Below are positions 36,077 to 50,100 of a stretch of DNA of 64,000 nt, piece after piece. The number at the start of each line of letters is the position of its first letter. Position 1 is the stretch's first letter. The DNA is from Phoronis australis (Eukaryota > Phoronida > Phoronidae): NCBI GenBank assembly GCA_002633005.1, contig NMRA01000512.1, forward strand, positions 194,142 to 258,141. Reading direction: 5' to 3'. The translations under genes were made by a program, and so were the position numbers. The notes below the pieces were generated by a model that saw only the letters and a list, made by a program, of their open reading frames with translations, did not search any database and was not told where the DNA came from.

Positions 36077-39000
36077 CGTGATGGTTTGCCGTCCAAGCGG
36101 CGTGAAATGGGCAAATCGTAACGCTTATCAATTTCATTCACTCGCCTTCCATGTTGGACACAGCGCGGCCAGGTGACGAAGAAGAAAACTAACGTAAGTA
36201 ATACCTGACTACTACCCGTTAGCGATTGGCGATCAGCGTCCGGCAAGTGCCTCAACATGAAATGCTCAGCACTCGAGTCACAACGTTTTCTGAAAGTCGT
36301 AGCTTAGTTTAAAAACTGCATTTTGTATTCACGTAGGTAGAAAACAAAGATAGAAACTTGTTATCCACTTTTCCCCTGAGTTCATTGGCCGGTGTACCCA
36401 TGCTACCGAGTTGGACAAAATCAGTGTTTTCAGTGGCGGAGGCCCAATGCCATGTATATGCCGAATATGCCCACATGTAGAATGCCATTTTTTTGGGCTG
36501 TTGAAAATTATTTCTGTTTCTCCGCGTGACATCACTATGTCCACAAGAGAAGACATGCATGTGGTTGACGTTCTATTTTATCTCTCTGTCGTGTTTACTA
36601 TGTTGCCGGGCATCTGTGATCTTTACTGAGTCAAGTGCTTTATCATTTGCGCCACCAGATTTTTCTTCTTGTTGTTCCCAAATTGTCTGTAAGCTTTGCC
36701 TTAATCGGGTGTAACTGCTTTTTCGGCTGATACACCTATCTTATAGTGCTATATAGTGTATACTCCAACGGTGAGTAGACTGAGACGAAGATCGGAGACA
36801 TTGGTTTTCTAAAATCGTTCCACGAAAGTAATTACAATACATACATGTAGTAAAAAGTAAGTGTTATAAAAGTATCGGAAGTACTGGCTTTAAAAGCCAA
36901 TTTTTTAATGTTGAGAGCATTTCAAAATACAACGAGTGTTTGAAAATAAGTACACTACTTGAATATGAACGTGTGAATCATTTCTCGCTTACACTGGTCA
37001 CCGCTCAGATTCCCTTAGCCCCAGACCACTTTTATGATGTCTATTCAGCACGCCCTTTGTATTGATGTATATCTGATGTAATAAAGTGGAAAGGTAATAG
37101 CAGCAAAATTGTCTCAACAATGGTAGTTGTTATCACACCCAAGTTGATTTGCTCTGCCATTTGATCCTGATAAAGGCAGCTGATAAGGATGAGCGGTGAA
37201 AATTCCTGCACATCTTTAGAAATGCGTTACTTTCTTGTAAGCGTATTATTCATGGTATAAAGATCATACTCGAATTTAAGCATTAAACTGTTCTTAATTG
37301 AAATGCGAGTCCAGAAATTAAATGCACGCATACAGTAATAGAAACACTTCTGCGCCCAGCACAAAAACGATATAGGGGCTGCGTGAGATTCNGAAGGCGG
37401 GCCTCCGAAATGGAACTGTGCCTCATGAGATGGGATTTTTTTATGGCCGACTTACCTTAAGGAGATTCTTGGTATCTTACCAACAATAAGATATAATTTT
37501 AAAACTTTGTCAGCGTTATAGTTTTCTATTGGCGACAGGTTGTAGGTAGGGGAGAGGTATGGGTTGATCTTTCAGGGCCTTGAAAACCATAACAACTAAT
37601 TCCGGTTGAATCCGTATTGCAGACAATACCGGTTTTCAGAAGACTAACATCAGTCTTTTTTGTTAACCGCAGGGGTCAATCTTATGTCCAATGTCACGAC
37701 GCAGTGAATGATCTATTTCGATGAGAATGAATGCACTACTGCAAACATGCATCGACTCAAAATTGTAGGCAAAAAAAAATAAAACCCATCGTAGCGTTTT
37801 GATCAATTTTTATCGTATTTCTTCTACTAAGGACGAATTCAATACTAACTTTTCACGTGGAATATTCCAGAGGCCAAACGCGTTAAAAATATCATTTTGT
37901 ATCCTTTGCATTTGAGGCCAGCAGTATTTTATTGCCGTCGGGATGAACAACGCAATAGGAACTTAAATGAAATTTCGTGGCGGCACGGGCGGACGGCAAC
38001 ATCGGTTTTCTCAGTTGAGGTCTATACAGTGGCGGATCTAGGATACCATAAGGGAGGCCAAACATGTTGTCTTGGGCAAAGCACACGCGGCCCGAAAATT
38101 GCGGGGTATGTGGACCTCCTGTTCAGAAAATCTATCGGTGAACTAAAAAAATAAAAGAAATAAATAAACACAAAAAAATCGAACACGGTACTGCCGTGAC
38201 CTGACTGCCTCCCCCCCCCCTTAATCTGCCTATGTCTATAGAAGCACTGAAGTTACCACTGAAAGGGCCCAGTTTCCTAATGGGTGCGTTTTCAAAATGC
38301 CTTATAGATTTTCAATTGGCAAACTGAAAGAACACACATTGAAAGCAATGTTCGTGGAGAGATTGACTTGGCGCAAAAACAATGTTCTCGCTTTGACTGG
38401 TTGGACCTATAAGGACATACATGCACGATATTCAGTCCCACCCTGTAGGCCTACCATTCATTCCATGTTTTTTGCTTCTCACATCTATCTTTGTGGCTAC
38501 TGCCAGACAACATGGTGTTTGGATTTAGTGTAAATTGTCTTTCATCGCTAAAGATAAACGTTTGCCACTCTTTTTTCAGTTTTGTAGTTTCTCCGCTTTT
38601 ACTATGTCTCTCGGCAAAAAAATTACAGGGCTTGTTTGCACGCTTAGAATACTCAGCAATCCATCGCGGTGCAATTGGCTCAGTGGTAAAGTGTCGAGTT
38701 GTGAATGCGGAGTTGGTGCGTTAGGATCAGCGGCATTACCACTGAAAATCAAATAATTACCTCATTTTTATTTTGTTGTTCAAGTGAGACTATTGAGGCG
38801 CGGTTCCAAAAAAGCAGCGATTTCTCCGCAAAATTTATGAACTAATGGAGACTATACCACTGGTCTTTCCCGACCAGTGCCCCTCAGGCTGGCTAAATCC
38901 AGCTTCATTCGTTCGTGTAGAGTCTCAAGTTTGACAGCCTATCAAACTACATGCCATTGAGGAGTTTTTGAATTTGTGTTACAGCATGTCCGAAAAAAGT

Positions 39001-40049
39001 GAATTTGATTTCGAGGTGTTTGTTCTGCAGTTTGCCGAATACTCAGCTAAGTGTGTGTGTGTGTGTGTGCGTGATAGTGTATATTAATTGTACTTGCTGT
39101 ATGTCCTGCTCTTGGTGGTCTGTCTCACTTTTTTAATTTTCCCGCCACTTCATCACATTGTCCAGCTTTTATTGACTACTATTTATTTTCAGATGCCTTA
39201 CTTTTAGTATCTTCTATTTATTATTTTTTTATTATTTATTTTGTTTCATCAGTCTTTCCATGTTAGTTTTATATTCATCATTGGTTATTTAAATCTTGTC
39301 TTTCATTTGATAATTCTGTTTTTTGTCTTACTGTCTTTGTATGTTGTAATTGAGAGCTACATGGAAAGCAGTGAAAACTGATAGGGCTGCCCTCATCGTA
39401 AATATTACAAGTATGAACGCAACGGAATAAAGACCGTGAACAATGAAAAGTGTCGTGTATTCAACAAATTCTGTATAACAGAAAACTTGCTCCCGAAGTA
39501 CAGTCAGTAAATATTACAATAAACAAATAAATAAATAAATAAACGGTGAAATTAACATATTATCATAAATAGGTCTATTGTAATTTCCCACAATACATAT
39601 CCCTATTTTCCCGTTCGACTATGAAAAACGGGACTTTTGGGTTTTGGCGGCACCCGCTATTTCTCATTAAAGTCACTGAAAAAACGCCGTTGAGCACTTT
39701 TGGGTTTTACGTCTCCGGTTCCACAAAAGACGTCGTGGGGCGTTTACGCGTGTTAAGGAGAACATTCCACCCTTTAGTTTAGAACCAGATATCGCGCTTT
39801 TTGTCCGTAAGTTCCGGTTTTCAATCCAGTTGCCCCATCTTTTCAATGTTAAACATGATACCATGCAACAGGTGTTACAACACTCCTCGTTATGAATATT
39901 GTAGTATTTTCCAGAAACCGCTCTAGTTTCTTTAACATAACAATCATAAAAATGTGTTCCAATGTCTTTGGTCTACAGTATATGATGATATCACGATCAC
40001 TAATTTTTTACTAGTATGGACTAAGTCTAGTAAGCGCTGAACCAACGCA

Positions 40050-40172
40050 ATGGCGGGAGCAAAGACATCTACGGGCGGGAGTTATTTGGTGCAGGCGAAC
40101 GAACGTAGGGAAGTGACCAAAGTACGCATGCGTCAAGAGATGTGTCGTCTGCTAACTCGCTTTCCCGCCCCG
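40050..40172 (+). promoter_or_regulatory. Cluster of E2F-like motifs upstream of the PRDM9-like gene
   Basis: GGCGGGA at 40052-40058, GGGCGGGA at 40073-40080 and TTTCCCGCCC at 40161-40170 fit the E2F consensus TTTSSCGC and its reverse. The patch is more GC-rich than its surroundings and lies 0.85 kb before the start codon, as a 5' untranslated exon or promoter would. E2F6 sites mark many germline gene promoters in mammals; function here is inference. Confidence 0.35.
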
Positions 40173-40627
40173 ACTGATTCAGAGGTGTTGGTATTTGGCG
40201 TTTACCTGTTTACTGATATTGTAGAAAGCAACCAACAGGTTAGCGCCTTTAGCGTACTTATCCAGCAATATCTACTCTGATGGTGCAACTAAAGCCGAAC
40301 ATTGTGTTGTCATTAATTTTGTCTAATCAAATCGAATCTCGAAAAAGTAATGTTGCCTGTTGGCTAAAGCTTTCGACCAAAAAAAGTCTGCGTAGCCTAT
40401 AGCTTAACCTGTTTTACGAAACCCAGGCTGTTTATAATCAGATAAGATTGAAACTTTTTATCTACAAACAAAACTGAAAAGCAATTCGACAAGTTTGAGA
40501 AAGAGCCGAGGCCGCAACTTACCTGGTTTGCCCTTTGTCATTGGCTTGGGGCAAAAGCTGAACTGTAAATTAAATGTGATGGATTTCAATGGTGTCTGGG
40601 GCCTTTTTCTCTTTTGGCCTTATTAAA

Positions 40628-40753
40628 ACATGTTGGGCACTGGTTGGATAAAGCGGTCCCTGATTAGTGGTTTTGAGAACCAGTTTCATCCACTGAATAA
40701 CAGGCCGTTATTCTCAAAACCAGGGACCGGTATATCCGACCAGTGCCACATGT
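40628..40753. mobile_element. Foldback element, family F1 copy 2
   Basis: Outer arms ACATGTTGGGCACTGG and CCAGTGCCACATGT, with further arms GCGGTCCCTG / CAGGGACCGG and GGTTTTGAGAA / TTCTCAAAACC. Clearly related to 35107-35196. Confidence 0.7.
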
Positions 40754-40861
40754 TGTCCCTTAGCAGACTGAATTTCTGTCTTACTTGGAGTTGTAGAGAA
40801 ATTTTCTGATTTTCAGTCTTTGTAGCCTTTTGATAATATATGTGAAATGGGGTTGCAATAC

Positions 40862-40928
40862 CAATGGCAGATTTAGAGGGGGCCACGCCCCCCCTAAAAT
40901 TACTCAGAATCCTGGATCCGCCCCTGGG
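40862..40928. mobile_element. 67-bp miniature hAT-like element
   Basis: AATGGCAGATTTAGAG at the left pairs imperfectly with CCTGGATCCGCCCCTG at the right; a CCACGCCCCCCC tract sits between. It is related at its left end to the fragment at 34762. It lies about 80 bases before the first coding exon of the PRDM9-like gene. Confidence 0.55.
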
Positions 40929-41003
40929 TAGAGCCAGTAGACTCCTCTACAAGCAGGTCCCTGGCGTTTTGTCATTTTTCATTCTTCCAGTACTTCTTAG
41001 AAC

Positions 41004-41163
41004 ATGCACCAGCCATCTTCCGATTTCGATGATTTGGCCTTCGTGGACATGGAGGTAGATCTTGACAAGTACTTCACCAAAACCGAGTTGGCTGCTAAAG
41101 GTGACTATGAAAAGAATCGACTTGAGAACCTTGTGCGAAATTACGAAGCTCTCAAAAGTTTAG
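41004..41163 (+). CDS. PRDM9: PRDM9-like exon 1: KRAB-like box
   Basis: [20 protein letters not shown] leads into [20 protein letters not shown] and [14 protein letters not shown]. This matches the KRAB-related box of human PRDM9 (F.DI..YF.KEEW...GDWEK.R..NV..NY.ALI..G) position by position. The ATG follows a TTCTTAG or TTCCAG acceptor, so an upstream untranslated exon is expected. Ends in phase 1 at G|GTAAGG. Confidence 0.88.
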
Positions 41164-44100
41164 GTAAGGTAACACTTTTGAAGTAATCAAAATGCGATAG
41201 TTTGTTATCCATCTCTGTCTGTAGCCTTAATGCAAAGCTGTATAAATTAATCATAATAAAGTTATAAAACGTATGGTGTCATAATATTCTTTGATTACCA
41301 TTTAGTTTTATTTCTATTACCAATAAGATGTACAGTTTCTAACCACTTGGCCTAGGTTAAAATAGCCTGCAATTGTCTTGGTTACTGTTTTCTGCCACCT
41401 ACCGCTGGTATAGTACTTGGAATAGCTCAGGGTAGATATATGGCAAGACAGTCTCAGACTGGTTATTCAGTGATTAGCACGAATTGTTATTGTTATTGTG
41501 ATCATGTTTACTTTTATACCACCTGCTAGGTTTTACACCATCCCATCCCCCTTTTATGGACAAACGTGTAAGAAGCCGAATGGAGAAACAGGGGTTGTGG
41601 TCTCAAAGTCAACATAGTGGGAGTAATGACGACATTGAATGGAGGCCTACCACCAGTAGAAAGAGACCAAAAGCTGGTAGGACAGCGCAACACGGGTTAA
41701 TTGTATCCTTTAACTTTTATAAAATTACAGTACAAAGTTGCGTCATTGATACATAAACGATTTATTTTGAACAGCACTGTTGTTTTTCCTTCGTCATCTT
41801 GCTGCGCGCATGTGTCAGCCATGCTTTAAGCAGTCGCGTTCTGTGTACCAATGGTTTTTTGCAGGGTTAAGGGAGATCATGTCAACGCTGGGGAGTGTTT
41901 CACATGTATGCTAGCAAGGGGACATAATCCCAACTTACTTGCGCTGAAATCTTGGGCTACATGTTTAGAGATACTAATGAAGTAAAGGGAATTAATTGTG
42001 TCACTAGAGAGGTACAAATTCTATAGTGTGCTGATGATGCAACAATTGTAACAGGTGGTACTGACCAATCAGTCAAAAACGTTCTGGATCTCTCGATCAG
42101 TTTGCTACGTATTCAGGTCTTAAACCCGATATTTAAAAGACTGAGTGTATATGGATTGGAACCAGGAAGTATGATACCTGGATATCTGATTTGAAATGGT
42201 CATGGGGATTAAATTTAGTGTAATTCTAGACATGATTGATTTGAATGCAAAAACGTATTGATATTCAGAATGTCTTATGCTCTTGGTCCTAAAGATACCT
42301 CGGTGTTCTGGGAAAATTTGTCTGGTGAAATCTTTAGTATTGCAAAAGCTTACACATCTATTCTTAAGTCTCCCATCATCAAAGGACGATTTTATCAAGC
42401 AGCTGGAGAAAATGTTTTTTAGTTTATTTGGAGTAACAAAAAAGATGAAATTTCTCGTAGGACAGTGGTTCATTTAGTTTCCTTCATTAAAGCTCCTAAA
42501 GTAAGATGGTTAAAAAAGATTATAGATGGACAGAATAATTTGGCCTGGATAGATATTTGGCTGAATTCAAGTCAATTTGACATTGAAAAGATGTTCAATG
42601 GAGGAAGTATTTTTTTTTAAATCTGGTAGCCCATTCCACAGAAAATCCTTTTTGGGATGATGTGTTTTTTCGGCATTTGAGTTTGGTTCGATATGAAATG
42701 AGGTCAAAGAAGCGGACATCATACTGTCCCTTCCTTTATGGTATAACACAAAGGTTGCAATTGGAGGAAAACCATTATCTTACCCTACTTGGAATGAAAA
42801 GGGTGTGAGATTCTTAGGTGATTTGTTTGACGAAAATGGAAATTTCGTGTCATACATCAGCTTTGAAGAAAAATTTGGTTTTAAACCCGTTTTTTTACAC
42901 GCTATTGAGGACTGACAAATTGCTTTAAATTAACTTTCAAAAGTATATCATTTTCTTTCAAGTGCAAAAGTCTCAACCATTTATTCCACAATTCTGGCAA
43001 TTATTGGTGAAAAATTCAAAAGGTACTCAGGATATATATGATATTTTTCTATCAACTTTGTTTCAAAAACCAAAAGTATTACAGAAAATGGGAAAATATT
43101 TTTGGTTTTGCAAGAGCAATGACAGAATGGAAGTTATGTTTCTAAACTTCTGTTTGTTTGGACTTCAAATGTTAGACTCTGATAGTTCCAAATGAGATTT
43201 TTACATAGAATTTTAGTAACAAATAACTTTTTAATGCAAGTTGGTATTTCTACAACTGGCCAATATACCTTTTGTAGGAATGAACCTAAAAGTTTAGAAC
43301 ATTTATTTTGGGGTTGCACTTTTGTTAAGTCTTTTTGGAAAAAAATAGTTTAATATTATTATCACACAAAAACATTTAAAAAAAATAATTGCAGGTGGTC
43401 TGATTCACGTTGTACCAGACGTGCGCAGGCCTCGCATGTGGGCCCATTGCACTGATCACCTGGAAATATTTTTATGCTTTATTAATATATGGTTAAAACC
43501 GAGCTGAGGAGCAAGAAACCTGGCTCAAGGGTTTGGCAGTGTGACCTGGTGGGATTTGAACCCACGACTTCGAGTAAAGAAAGCGGGCACTTATCAACCG
43601 GGCCACACTGCCTCCTCCACAAAAACATTGATATATTTATAGATTTTCAGACTGTTATATTTGGTGAAAAGCAAATGAACTGTTGAATCTTATAGTTCTT
43701 TTGGCCAAAAAGCATATATACTGTAAAAAGCTGAAAATAGAACCTTTATCTATAACACTTTTCAAAAAAGAATTAGAAGTTTGTTTCACATTATAAAAAT
43801 TTAATTATGATTGTAAAAATGGATTCGGAGACCTATTTTTCCAAATGTGGTCTGTTTTTTTTTACTCTTTAAAAAGAAATAAAGATGAGAAAAGTACATT
43901 TGGTGTTTTGGTTTGTGAAATAATTGGGTTTTCAGCGATTTCAATAGTTTATTACCCTTTTTAGGCAGTAGGGGCAATAAACATGGTAATTACGCATGGT
44001 CTGGCAATGGAACTTAACACCACCAGGTAATTTGTGTAGGCGTGAAATCACATGTTACCGTCCGAAAATGAGGCGAGGTTTTTTGGGTCGGTCTGTCATG

Positions 44101-47100
44101 ACCAAAATGTGATATATTGTGGTGACCTGGGATTTTTACCAAGTCGCCAAGCGAACTCTGAGGCTTTATTGGAGATCGAGTGGCCACAACGAGCCCTTCA
44201 TCATTTTAGTTTTTGTATTTTGTTTTCAGCCTCAAAACCTTTGTCAACATCTAATCCTCGTCACAAGAAAGACCCGGTAATACATGGAGTCTGTTCCAGT
44301 AATTGCAATAGTTTTTCATCTGTGGAAAATGAATTATCTCATAGCAGTCCTATTGTTTTGCTCTAAGTTGATGTCTGTTTGATGTTCTTGCTTTGTGTTG
44401 TTGAATTGTTTGTTGGTGTTGCTGTTGGTGTTGTTGGTTGTTGTTAGTGTTGTTGGTACTGTGTCAGTGTTATTAGAGATGACAAGGCTTTGTTGTAGTA
44501 TTTTTGTTACTAGTGTTCCTTGCATTTTTGTTGTTCCATTTATTTTTGTTATTGTTCTTCGTATTTTTGTTATAATTGTTCTTTGTAATTTTGTTGTTCT
44601 TGTTCTTTGTATTTTTTGTTGTTCTTCTTTTACTGTTGTTGTTATTGTTATTTGTATTTTTGTTGTTATTGCTCTTTGTTTTTTGACTCTGCATGAATCA
44701 CAACATATACAATGTTCATACTGATGGTCTGTCCAAATTAGTGTATTCCTTGAGCCTTCAGTATCCAAGTCAAAGTGTAATTTGTCTGCCACAGGTTCAT
44801 GCCCATCAGGATTGTAAGAAGTCTTTCAGCCATCAGACTGTGAAAGGACCTAAGCGAAGAAAGAATGCACAGATTAATACAGGTTTGGAACTTGTTGGTG
44901 GCGTAAATGTTTCTACTTTTTCGACTTAGCGAATTCTGAATATTGTGTACCATACTTTCCTTAGAACAAGTGTAGGTGGTAGTCATGGTTGAATTGTTTA
45001 ATTTGACCTTGATTCCCTGTATTGAGTTCTCCATTTCAGAACCTGAGAGCTCTCCAGGTGGTATCAAGCAATATCCGAAGCGCATTAAAGCTCGCGGTAA
45101 AAACTACAGAGAGCTGGAACATCCTGATGATGACTACTATTTGTGTAAGTGTTAAGGTAATGTGCGATAATGGCACAACTATTATACACACGCTTTTTGA
45201 TGACTTTAGTCTACAGTAAATTTAAGGATATGTTGAACCCTAAGAATCGTCCATATTTGACCTGCTTTGGAAATGCCTTCTCAGAAATGACTGACCAAAC
45301 TCATTTTGGACTCCATGTCGTGAACACATCCACTAAAACAAGAAACTGTAGGAACACCTCATTTATCCACCTTCACTCTTATCAGGCTTCTATTGTGAGT
45401 CAGCATGCGTGAATAATTGGCTGATAAGCCACCTCTGGAACTACTTTTGGCTGAATGGATGACTTGGCCATAAAATGATAATTAGCCAAGACCAGTTACA
45501 ATAATGCATCAAAGAATAATTGTCTTGCATCACCTAGCCTTGGTGGAAAGCTGTATACTGTATTGGCTCAAACAAACGCTTAGAAAAAAAATTCATTTCA
45601 CGGGGAGGGGACGCTTATTGTAGTGAGCCTACGGCAGTTGAAACCCGGTTTCCCAAACGGGTAAAATCGGAAGCTAGGATTCATCAAATTTATGCTCTGT
45701 GACGTATTTGTAGCCTATGACAGCCTTTCTACAAAATTGTGGTGCATTGCTATCAACTTCCATTGTTAAATTACGATAATTTNACACACGCTTTTTGATG
45801 ACTTTAGTCTACAGTAAATTTAAGGATATGTTGAACCCTAAGAATCGTCCATATTTGACCTGCTTTGGAAATGCCTTCTCAGAAATGACGGACCAAACTC
45901 ATTTTGGACTCCCTATATTCAGACTATTAGGGAGTAATAAACTAATTATCCTCTCAGCCAGAACCCCATAAATCCTTTGTTAAGCTGTGGTTAGTTACAG
46001 GATTCAACTTTTGACAGTTCACAAAGAACTGCTTTCACTAACCTTGTATGTCAATTTCAAAAGGCCTACTGTGTGTGAACTATGCAAAATTGTAAGCCAC
46101 TGTCATGTCGTGAACACATCCACTAGCACAAGAAACTGTAGGAACACTGCATTTATTCACCTTCACTCTTATCAGGATTCTAGTGAGTCAGCATGCGTGA
46201 ATAATTGGCTGATAAGCCACCTATAGACCCAAATTACGCCGACAGGAGGCGCGTTCCAAAATGAGGCTCGCTACGATTGCTCTGTTGGCTTATCGGCATA
46301 CTCAGGGTTGTATTCTGCATTGGTCGGACGGGCTAGAAAAATAAGGACACTCAACTGTGTGTTTTACAATCCCTAAGGACGTTGCGATTTGAAAGTGTTG
46401 GGTCATTGCCATTAACACAGCGACGAAGGAAAACATGTCCATGTAAAATTTAAATGTTTTCGAAAAGTTAGATCTTATTTTGTCGCATCGTAGCATCGAC
46501 CGAAGAATATTCGGCCAGCCAGGCTGTGTTTTCACCCGGTTGAAAGATGGTGTATTTTTCTTTCCAAAAAGGACAGGGCCCTCAATCCCTCGATTTTGGG
46601 GCCAAATATCAGCCTTATTCCCCTCTCAAAAATATTGAAAAATTGCCCGAAATGCCCCGGCCCGGCCACAAGGCCTAAAAATTCCCATAGGGATAGAAAA
46701 GCTCTCTCCGAAGTTCAAATCACCTGTAACCACACAAGTGACAATTTGAAAGAGCACAAAATGCTACTTGAGAGAGCCTATGAGAGCTTGCAACAGGGCG
46801 CCAGGGGGTGCTACTGATGATGATCGGGAGGTAGATTTTTCCTCTCACTTCGCTTGGTGAAAAAATTCCCCTCTCTCAGAAGGCACAGGCACCTTTTCCC
46901 TTGGATGAACGAGGCCCCTGAAGAAACATGATAACTGTGCTTGCCCTGTCCAGTTAACTGAAATTGAGCTCTAAAACGAGGTTATGCTTTGGACGAACGA
47001 ATTAGGTGTTTTAATTTTAAAATTCAACTTGGTCCAGATTGATATTTGAAACCTAACACATAAAATAGATGTAAAAATTATTAAAACCAAGAAAGCAGAA

Positions 47101-50100
47101 TTGGTGGTCAAATAATTACTTGTGAATGTGTGCAAGGGAGTGAATGAGAACCTGGATATAATGCCAAAGCGGGACTGTGCTTGTTATTTTTTTTTTCAAA
47201 ATTTAAAACTTAAATGGTCAAATAATTTTTATTTTCAATTACGAGCCTTTTTTATTCTAATAAAAATATGATTAATAACATTAGTTATTCATTCAGATCA
47301 ATGAAAAATCTGTTAATCGCGGTAGTCCCTACCTCACCATTACCTAGGCTATGCTTGTTGTTAATATTCTTGATCAACAAATTAAACCAGATGTGACTAA
47401 TTGCACATGACAGCAAAATGAGATGAGCCACCACTGTCGAATATATCTTCAACTCGTCAACAATACAAGCAGATAACCTGGTTAGTGTAGAAAGCATTTT
47501 TATCAAAGATTTGCAAGACGAAAGGTAACCCTACATCCAGCCTAATACCTAATCTGTAACATTATGATCGCCGCAGTTTGGTCGTATTTACTTTTCATGT
47601 TTCGAACCTAGTTTTCCGAAAAAAAACATACTCTTTCGTCAGACAACTCTCTGGTGCAATTTGTTCTCTAATGTATTTTTCTACATCTCTGTGGTTAATT
47701 ATCATCACATTTTTAAGATTTAACATCCAGGTTGGACTCGAAAGACCAGCCATTTAACTCACGCAATGTCAACTTCTGCTTTGTTTATCACAGTGAGTCT
47801 CGCTTTGGATTTTAATGTTCGCCGCGTGAATTGAGTCTATGGAACTACTTTTGGCTGAATGGATGACCAGGCCATAAAATGATAATTAGCCAAGACCAGT
47901 TAAGTAATGCATCAAAGAAAAATGTCGTAGCATCTCCTAGCCTTGGTGGAAAGCTGTATACTGACTATTGGCTCTAATAAACGCTTAGAAAAATTCATTT
48001 CACGGGGAGGGGACGCTTATTGTAGCCTAAAGTAGTTGAAACCCAGTTTTCGAAACGGGTAAAATTGGAAGCTAGGATTCATCAAATTTACACTCTGTGA
48101 CGTATTTGTAGCCTATGACAGTCTTTCTATCAAACTGCGTTGTTCAATTACGATCATTTTTCAAAAAATTGTGCTGAAATTCCTGAGGGCAAAAACTTGC
48201 CGACTGATACATCGCTGAATCGTGATCGTCAGTAGGAAAACTTGAATTCTTGAATAAAAATATAGTTTCGACTCAACAAATTACCTGAAATCTTCCTTAT
48301 GTTTTACAATTTTTAAAGTTCATGTGGAGTCCAGATTAATTAATTGCTATTCAGTCCAAATCTGCGCTACATCATACCCCACAACACGAGAAAAATCTGT
48401 GGATGAACACTGAACACACATGTTGTTGTCACGTGACATTTGTTTTGAAGTTCGTCTGTGTATGAGAGTGAGTGCATGTGTGGGTCATCGACGACAGACT
48501 TTTTTGTTACAAAAGGCAGAGGATTATGCAAGAAAATGGCATTTACTAGATTGTTTTTCACTTACACAGCTGCAACGTGCAAGGCGAGTGCCGGTTAACT
48601 CACAGATTTTGTGTGCACAGGCCGACGGTCGTTTAAGCTCTACCGTGGAGTAAAACGAGCCAATCTTATGTAGTGGGAATGTTTATAGAATGGTGGGGAT
48701 TGAATACCCACTCCAAGCTGAAAAAGGTCATATGAAATTATTAGTGTATTTTGGAGTGATGTATAGGTCTGTTGATGCGCTGGAAACCAATGGTGAGTCT
48801 ACAGAATGCAGAATATTTACTTTCAGATTGTGAAGATTGCAATATGGAATACTTGGGTGATTGTCCAGAACATGGTCCTCTATGTGTTGTAGAAGACACC
48901 CATGTGAGTTGAATATAGTTCATTTGGCAGCAAACCTTGGTGAAATTCAGCCAGTTTACCACACACTTAATTGCCCCAAGTTTATTACCCATCTCATTAT
49001 GCACCCGCGCTGTGGAATGAGATCCCGATTGACTGATCGGTCAGTCGGGATACAGCGGTATGTGTCGTTATCAGTTTTGCCGTGGTAAACCAGTGTTTAC
49101 TTAGTCCAGCTCTCTTAATTATTGTCTGCTTTCATCTGATAAGCTAATGTAATCTAGCAATTATGTTGTATGTAAACAGTGCGCCTGACGCTAAGCGATA
49201 TTTAAAAATGATATTTGCAAACGACTTTCAACAAATGTTGTGAAGCAGATGTGTTTTTTATGATACTCTTTCACCAAAAAACTTCGAATGGAGAAAAATG
49301 GTTGAATAGTAGAGAAATTGGTTCATTCCTTTGGGTGACTGCATGTAAGCTCTGACCAGCTTAACCACAGAATTGTGTACCAACACAAAAGGTGTGCTTG
49401 ACTAGTTTAATTGAGCGTGATTCTAGATTAGATCCTGATAGTGGAAATTTGTTGATTTTTACACTCCAGGCGAATGGTAGGTAATGTGTTGTCCAAAATC
49501 TAATGCACTAAATTCACTGTGTATGATCTATTTGTCCAGCTCAGCACAAGATAACTGACAGGACACCTAACTTTCCTTGGTCAAGAGGTCATACACAACC
49601 GTTGCTATAGTGACGGAACATTATGAGCATTGTGATGATTTCTGGTGAATAACATCACCAAGAAGCATGTGATTTTAGTCAAACTTCTTTAAAGTTCCAG
49701 AATGGCACTCAGAAAAGGTACACATTTTCTGGAAGTAAGAAGATTGTTGTAGAATTGGATTTTCTATTTAATACATATCTATCTTCATGTGCTTTTACCA
49801 AAATTTAAAAAAAAACATGTTTCAGCAAGGGCCTCTTACTGGCTCCTATGTTTCAGAAAAGATCAAGGTTTATCAGCATGGCATCACATACGTATACATG
49901 ATCAACTCTGAAAGTCAGTCTTCCAAAGTGTTTTTTTTATTTTATGAAATCAATCTTTTCATAAAAATCATGAAAGCCTCAATTTTTGATGGTGTCTTAT
50001 TCAAAAAAAGGCCCGTTTAAAAATCAGCCTGGAGAACAATGTCAATTAGCCAAGTGTAGTACCTGACAGGTACATTTGATTCAGATTAGCTGTTTCCCCG

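Larger units (their letters stand above)
36077..41003. other. Intergenic region between the divergent SMYD and PRDM9-like genes
   Basis: About 4.9 kb with no convincing gene. It holds a (GT)n tract near 39051-39069, an (AAAT)n tract near 39525-39545, a dispersed repeat at 39400-39485, a hAT-like end near 38030 (CAGTGGCGGATCTAGGATA), E2F-like motifs at 40.05-40.17 kb, a foldback element at 40628 and an N at 37392. Promoters of both genes presumably lie here. Confidence 0.55.

Noticed and set aside
38665-38715. tRNA box-A-like sequence TGGCTCAGTGGTAAAGTG
   Set aside because: No box B or closing acceptor stem found downstream; at best a SINE fragment.
40050-40280. 76-codon frame starting MAGAKTSTGGSYLVQ as an extra first exon of the PRDM9-like protein
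   Set aside because: No in-phase donor to the KRAB-like exon and no similarity to PRDM9 N-termini; more likely untranslated leader or promoter.
44334-44792. 152-codon minus-strand frame rich in Thr, Asn and Lys
   Set aside because: Produced by the TTG/TTAT simple-sequence tract in an intron of the PRDM9-like gene; the opposite strand is equally open.
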